A stretch of DNA of 10,623 nucleotides from Flavobacteriales bacterium (GTDB lineage Bacteria; Bacteroidota; Bacteroidia; Flavobacteriales_D; Sanyastnellaceae): NCBI GenBank assembly GCA_015660615.1, contig DQKQ01000079.1:1-10623 (forward strand), written 5' to 3'. Below, in pieces: positions 7,421 to 10,623 of the stretch. Each line of letters starts with the position of its first letter. Within the stretch, counting starts at the first letter, position 1. Under the pieces are notes generated by a model. That model saw nothing but the letters and a program-made list of their open reading frames with translations. It had not been told where the DNA came from and did no database searches. A program made the translations under genes and the position numbers.

Positions 7421-9412
7421 TTAAGTGTCAATATTCGCGTACTTCGCGTTCTCCTCAATAAAAGCTCTACGCGGAGGCACCTCGTCACCCATTAACATTG
7501 AGAAAACGTGATCAGCTGAAGCTGCATTATTGATGGTTACTTGACGAAGGGTTCTTTCTTCAGGATTCATTGTTGTAGACCAAAGCTGTTCCGCGTTCAT
7601 CTCTCCAAGTCCCTTATATCTCTGTATGCCAATGCCGCTATCAGTTCCAGATTTACCTTTTAATTCATTAATAAAGTTGTCTCTTTCATCATCGTTCCAA
7701 GCATACCTCTGCTGTTTACCTTTCTTAACTAAGTATAATGGTGGAGTGGCTATGTAAACATATCCATTCTCTATAAGTTCCTTCATATGTCGGAAGAAGA
7801 ATGTAAGGATGAGGGTTTCAATGTGGCTACCATCGACATCCGCGTCACACATGATAACAACCTTGTGGTAGCGAAGTTTTTCTATATTCAGAGCCCTTTC
7901 ATCTTCATCAGTTCCGAGTCGTACTCCGAGAGCTGTATAGATATTCTTAATCTCTTCATTCTCAAACACCTTGTGGTGCATCGCTTTTTCCACGTTTAAG
8001 ATTTTACCCCTAAGAGGCATAATAGCTTGGAAGTGACGATTACGACCTTGCTTAGCAGTTCCACCCGCAGAGTCACCCTCAACTAGGAAGATCTCACAAA
8101 GCGATGGGTCTTTCTCAGAACAATCTGCAAGTTTACCAGGAAGTCCCGATCCACTCATAACCGTTTTACGCTGCACCATCTCCCTAGCTTTACGTGCTGC
8201 ATGACGTGCTTGAGCTGCAAGAATAACTTTCTGTACAATAATTCGTGCGTCATTGGGATGCTCTTCGAGATACGCCTCGAGTATTTCACTTACAGACTGA
8301 GATACTGGGGCTGAAACTTCTGCATTACCAAGTTTGGTTTTCGTTTGACCTTGGAACTGAGGCTCAGCGACCTTCACCGAAATAACAGCTGTTAAGCCTT
8401 CACGAAAATCATCTCCGCTAATATCGAACTTCAGTTTACTGAGCATTCCGGACCCTTCTGCATACTTCTTTAAAGTATTCGTGAGCCCGCGACGGAATCC
8501 CGTAAGATGAGTACCACCTTCGTAGGTGTTAATGTTGTTTACGTAAGAGAATAGATTCTCAGAGTAAGAAGTGTTGTAGGTCATAGCAACCTCCACAGGA
8601 ATGCCTGCTTTCTCGCCACTCATGTGGATTACATCAGCAATTAATGTTTCACGAGTGCTATCTATGTACTCAACGAAATCTCTTAGTCCATTCTCAGAGA
8701 AAAATACTTCAGTCTTGAAGACTCCTTCTTGAGCTTCATCGCCCTCAGCAGGTTCTGCAAGTTCTCTTTCGTCTGTTAGAGTAATTGTAATTCCTTGGTT
8801 TAAGAAACTTAGCTCACGAAGTCTGTCTGCGATAGTTTCGTAGCTGTATTCATGAACTTCGAAGATCTCAGGGTCAGGTAGGAACTCTATGATGGTTCCG
8901 TTACTTGTTGAGGTTCCACATTCTCTTACTGGATACTCTGCAATTCCTTGCTTGTACTCCTGCTCGTAGGCCTTGTCATCGCGATGAACTTCAGCTCTAA
9001 GATGAATAGATAGAGCGTTCACACATGATACACCCACCCCGTGAAGTCCACCAGATACTTTATATGAATCCTTATCAAATTTACCGCCGGCACCGATCTT
9101 AGTCATAACAACTTGAAGAGCAGAGACGCCCTCCTTTTCGTGGATTCCTACTGGAATTCCACGACCGTTATCTTTTACTCTAATGCCGTTATCCTTAGTA
9201 ATCCAAACATCGATTCTGTCGCAATGATCAGCTAATGCTTCATCGATAGAGTTGTCAACTACTTCATATACTAAGTGGTGCAGTCCTCTTACGTTCACAT
9301 CTCCTATGTACATTGACGGACGCATGCGCACGTGCTCCATTCCCTCAAGAGCCAGGATTTGGTCTGCTTCGTACCCAGACTCAGAGCCTGATTTATTCTT
9401 CTCTTCTGACAT
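7421..9412 (-). CDS. gyrB: DNA gyrase subunit B
   Basis: ATPase subunit of type II topoisomerase; with GyrA it introduces negative supercoils. Encodes 663 residues. The GHKL ATPase domain shows E50 and N54 (VYEVVDNSIDEA), D81 (DNGRGIPVG) and the ATP lid GGLHGVG (121-127), with the transducer lysine K358 in QTKTKLG. R144 corresponds to the coumarin-contact Arg136 of E. coli. The TOPRIM domain has E445 (EGDSAGG) and D523/D525 (DADVDG) for magnesium; the C-terminal tail carries QRYKGLGEM (597-605). The large insert of E. coli GyrB is absent, as is normal in this phylum. The N-terminal block VRMRPSMYIGDVNVRGLHHL and the EGDSAGGTAKQGR motif are of GyrB type, unlike Bacteroidota ParE (EHIRLRPGMYIG). 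Residues about 218-231 form an acidic surface loop. The upstream gap carries a candidate promoter and hairpin. GyrA is not in the window. Confidence 0.97.
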   Translation of the reverse strand: MSEEKNKSGSESGYEADQILALEGMEHVRMRPSMYIGDVNVRGLHHLVYEVVDNSIDEALADHCDRIDVWITKDNGIRVKDNGRGIPVGIHEKEGVSALQVVMTKIGAGGKFDKDSYKVSGGLHGVGVSCVNALSIHLRAEVHRDDKAYEQEYKQGIAEYPVRECGTSTSNGTIIEFLPDPEIFEVHEYSYETIADRLRELSFLNQGITITLTDERELAEPAEGDEAQEGVFKTEVFFSENGLRDFVEYIDSTRETLIADVIHMSGEKAGIPVEVAMTYNTSYSENLFSYVNNINTYEGGTHLTGFRRGLTNTLKKYAEGSGMLSKLKFDISGDDFREGLTAVISVKVAEPQFQGQTKTKLGNAEVSAPVSQSVSEILEAYLEEHPNDARIIVQKVILAAQARHAARKAREMVQRKTVMSGSGLPGKLADCSEKDPSLCEIFLVEGDSAGGTAKQGRNRHFQAIMPLRGKILNVEKAMHHKVFENEEIKNIYTALGVRLGTDEDERALNIEKLRYHKVVIMCDADVDGSHIETLILTFFFRHMKELIENGYVYIATPPLYLVKKGKQQRYAWNDDERDNFINELKGKSGTDSGIGIQRYKGLGEMNAEQLWSTTMNPEERTLRQVTINNAASADHVFSMLMGDEVPPRRAFIEENAKYANIDT

Positions 9413-9413
9413 A

Positions 9414-9443
9414 TTTTTAAGTCTTATTTCTAGACTTTAAAAA
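9414..9443 (-). promoter_or_regulatory. Hairpin in the gyrB leader, ending two bases before the start codon
   Basis: On the gyrB strand, TTTTTAAAGTCT (9443-9432), a 7-base loop AGAAATA, and AGACTTAAAAA (9424-9414) form an imperfect 11-pair stem with one bulged base. It ends one base before the ATG at 9412. The stem is mostly A-U, so it is only moderately stable, but it would sequester the A-rich region that helps initiation in Bacteroidota. A role in translational control is inferred. Confidence 0.4.
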
Positions 9444-9460
9444 TACTAGAATTGTGATGA

Positions 9461-9492
9461 AAATCAGTTAGAAATATAGGAGTAAATCAGTT
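9461..9492. repeat. Direct repeat AAATCAGTT flanking the gyrB -7 box
   Basis: The 9-mer AAATCAGTT occurs at 9461-9469 and again at 9484-9492, start to start 23 bases, close to two helical turns. The two copies bracket the candidate -7 element at 9471-9478. The spacing and position would suit an operator for a dimeric regulator. The second copy runs into an 8-base T-run (9491-9498). With only two copies in AT-rich DNA, chance remains possible. Confidence 0.4.
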
Positions 9493-9502
9493 TTTTTTAC
9501 AA
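9471..9502 (-). promoter_or_regulatory. Candidate gyrB promoter
   Basis: On the leftward strand, TTG (9502-9500) is followed after 21 bases by TATATTTC (9478-9471). This matches the Bacteroidota pattern TTG-N17-23-TAnnTTTG with one mismatch in the -7 box. Transcription would begin near 9465, leaving a leader of about 50 bases that includes the hairpin at 9414-9443. A second box, TATTTTTA (9445-9438), has no TTG at the right distance. Confidence 0.4.
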
Positions 9503-9611
9503 CGAAATTAAAGGTTATTCACATATTAGGGATGAATTGGCTAAATGTGTTGCCCTATCTAGAGTTTATCCTTAACTCACTACAGCATAATGCCTCAATA
9601 TTTAAGCGAAA

Positions 9612-10623
9612 TTAAAAAGCATAACTACCTCCTAAAAGCGCTTGAATTCCCTGAACCGGATAACCTACCCAATGTCGGTACGATGAGTTAGTCAAATTAC
9701 TGCACTTTGCCCAAACAGATGTTCTTGAATTATATCGATACTCCATTCCGATATTTGCATCAATATAAGAGGGTAGTTTAACGTTGTAGTAATAAATATC
9801 ACCGTCTTGCATAAAAGCTTCAGCATCCTGCCCAGGATCCATTTGAGAAACAGATGAACGAGTTCCCGAAAAGGTAACTGAAGCATCAACATAGAATTTG
9901 TCAAGAAAGGAATAGCTTAAATCCATAGACCACTTTGTGTTCGGGAGATTCCAAGCAGCATCTTGACCATTTGCATCGTAATCATATATAGCTCCGGTTA
10001 ATCTAATGTCAAGGTTTTCAATCATATTAAGTGAAAGGTGCCCCCCAACAGATCTTACTTTTAAAGTGTCGTAAAACTCTGTGAAACGAGAACCCGTGGT
10101 ATCTAATGATGCGTCATTCCCAAAGTAAAGGAAATCCTCATATTTGGTACTTGAAGCATTTATTTGAAAGCTAACCGCCTTAGTTAATGTCCCCCTCATC
10201 CCAATTTTAAAATCATTAGAGCGACTCGTAGTTCGCATGTCTGATTCAGTTGATGCGTAATAAAATGGGTTTTTATCAACAATTGAAGCAAACCGGTTTT
10301 GTTCTAAGCCTCCATCAAGACTGATGTAGGGAATAAATACATCACGGAGAACACGAATAGAGGCTTCAACCTTAGGGTAGAATTTGAAAGTTGAGCCAGA
10401 TCCTTTTCTGCTTTGAGCATCAGCATCAACCCACAAGCCAGCACCAGCAGTAACTGTGAGCGGCCCCCTGTAGGATGTAGCAGTAGGAATAAGACTTACG
10501 ATAGCAGCATCAGTTCTAAGAGTGTCGGGGTTGTTAACTCCCATTACTATCCTGTCGAGGTTCATAGATCCCGATAACGAGAATCTCTCGTTTCCCACAA
10601 ATTTACCAGCTTCAAACGAACCA
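9612..10623 (-). CDS. Outer-membrane beta-barrel protein, TonB-dependent-receptor-like (N-terminus outside window)
   Basis: About 336 residues of the C-terminal part are visible and the frame is open through the right edge, so the start is outside; a GTG at 10598 is only an internal codon. The chain alternates polar and hydrophobic residues in many short strands (e.g. SFQINASSTKYEDFLYF, LDIRLTGAIYDYDANG, FYVDASVTFSGTR, YIDANIGMEYRYNSR), typical of a transmembrane barrel. It ends with NLTNSSYRHWVGYPVQGIQALLGGSYAF: the terminal Phe is the BAM recognition residue, and the N-L-x-N-x-x-Y...GYPVQG block resembles the last strands of TonB-dependent receptors or related plug-less barrels. The plug domain and signal peptide, if any, are not in the window, so ligand and TonB dependence cannot be judged. 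The gene is followed by a 199-base gap before gyrB, which has its own likely promoter. Confidence 0.75.
   Translation of the reverse strand, partial: GSFEAGKFVGNERFSLSGSMNLDRIVMGVNNPDTLRTDAAIVSLIPTATSYRGPLTVTAGAGLWVDADAQSRKGSGSTFKFYPKVEASIRVLRDVFIPYISLDGGLEQNRFASIVDKNPFYYASTESDMRTTSRSNDFKIGMRGTLTKAVSFQINASSTKYEDFLYFGNDASLDTTGSRFTEFYDTLKVRSVGGHLSLNMIENLDIRLTGAIYDYDANGQDAAWNLPNTKWSMDLSYSFLDKFYVDASVTFSGTRSSVSQMDPGQDAEAFMQDGDIYYYNVKLPSYIDANIGMEYRYNSRTSVWAKCSNLTNSSYRHWVGYPVQGIQALLGGSYAF

Noticed and set aside
9562..9578. Small hairpin GAGTT-7-AACTC in the gap after the outer-membrane gene, considered as a terminator
   Set aside because: The stem has only five pairs and no T-run follows on the strand of the outer-membrane gene.
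9503..9616. Repeat of CGAAATTAAA at 9503-9512 and 9607-9616
   Set aside because: Ten AT-rich bases, one copy including the stop codon of the outer-membrane gene; most likely chance.
9692..9904. Second open frame on the - strand within the outer-membrane gene
   Set aside because: It overlaps the barrel gene in another frame, and the barrel frame has the clear C-terminal signature.

Overview
The window reads as chromosomal DNA from a member of the Bacteroidota, probably a Flavobacteriales-type marine or aquatic bacterium. The evidence is a Bacteroidota-type FtsE (Walker A GKTGSGKSS followed by a LYGDL motif), a paired M16 peptidase system whose inactive partner carries a LolA-like tail, an outer-membrane beta barrel ending in Phe with a YPVQG motif, a short GyrB lacking the enterobacterial insert, and AT-rich leaders without Shine-Dalgarno sequences. 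By eye the G+C content is around 40%. The genus is not resolved. No rRNA, tRNA, CRISPR array, insertion sequence or phage gene was seen, and no gene is visibly frameshifted. Two genes are cut by the window edges.

Layout from left to right. Positions 1-4114 hold a leftward three-gene unit, transcribed in the order catalytic M16 zinc protease, inactive M16 homologue with a LolA-like C-terminal domain, and the ATPase FtsE (cut at its C-terminus by base 1). Gaps inside the unit are 21 and 1 bases, which points to one operon. A short divergent intergenic region (about 4115-4174) separates it from a rightward pair: a histidine ammonia-lyase and an overlapping small membrane methyltransferase of the ICMT/PEMT type. 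This pair converges on a leftward SDR oxidoreductase (6538-7347). The SDR lies 73 bases downstream of gyrB (7421-9412) on the same strand. A 199-base gap upstream of gyrB holds its likely promoter, a hairpin next to the start codon and a 9-base direct repeat. The right edge is the C-terminal two-fifths or more of an outer-membrane beta-barrel protein, possibly a TonB-dependent receptor.

How the genes may work together. The two M16 proteins look like a periplasmic heteromeric protease. FtsE would pair with FtsX, which is not in the window, to control cell-wall hydrolysis at division. The ammonia-lyase has the catalytic residues expected for histidine but no hut genes beside it; its overlapping partner is an integral-membrane methyltransferase, so the pair's pathway is unclear. 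Most of the window is ordinary housekeeping and envelope content. The most interesting items are the HAL-methyltransferase pair, the M16-M16(LolA)-ftsE unit and the gyrB leader structure. I found nothing that I would call a new defence or mobile system.
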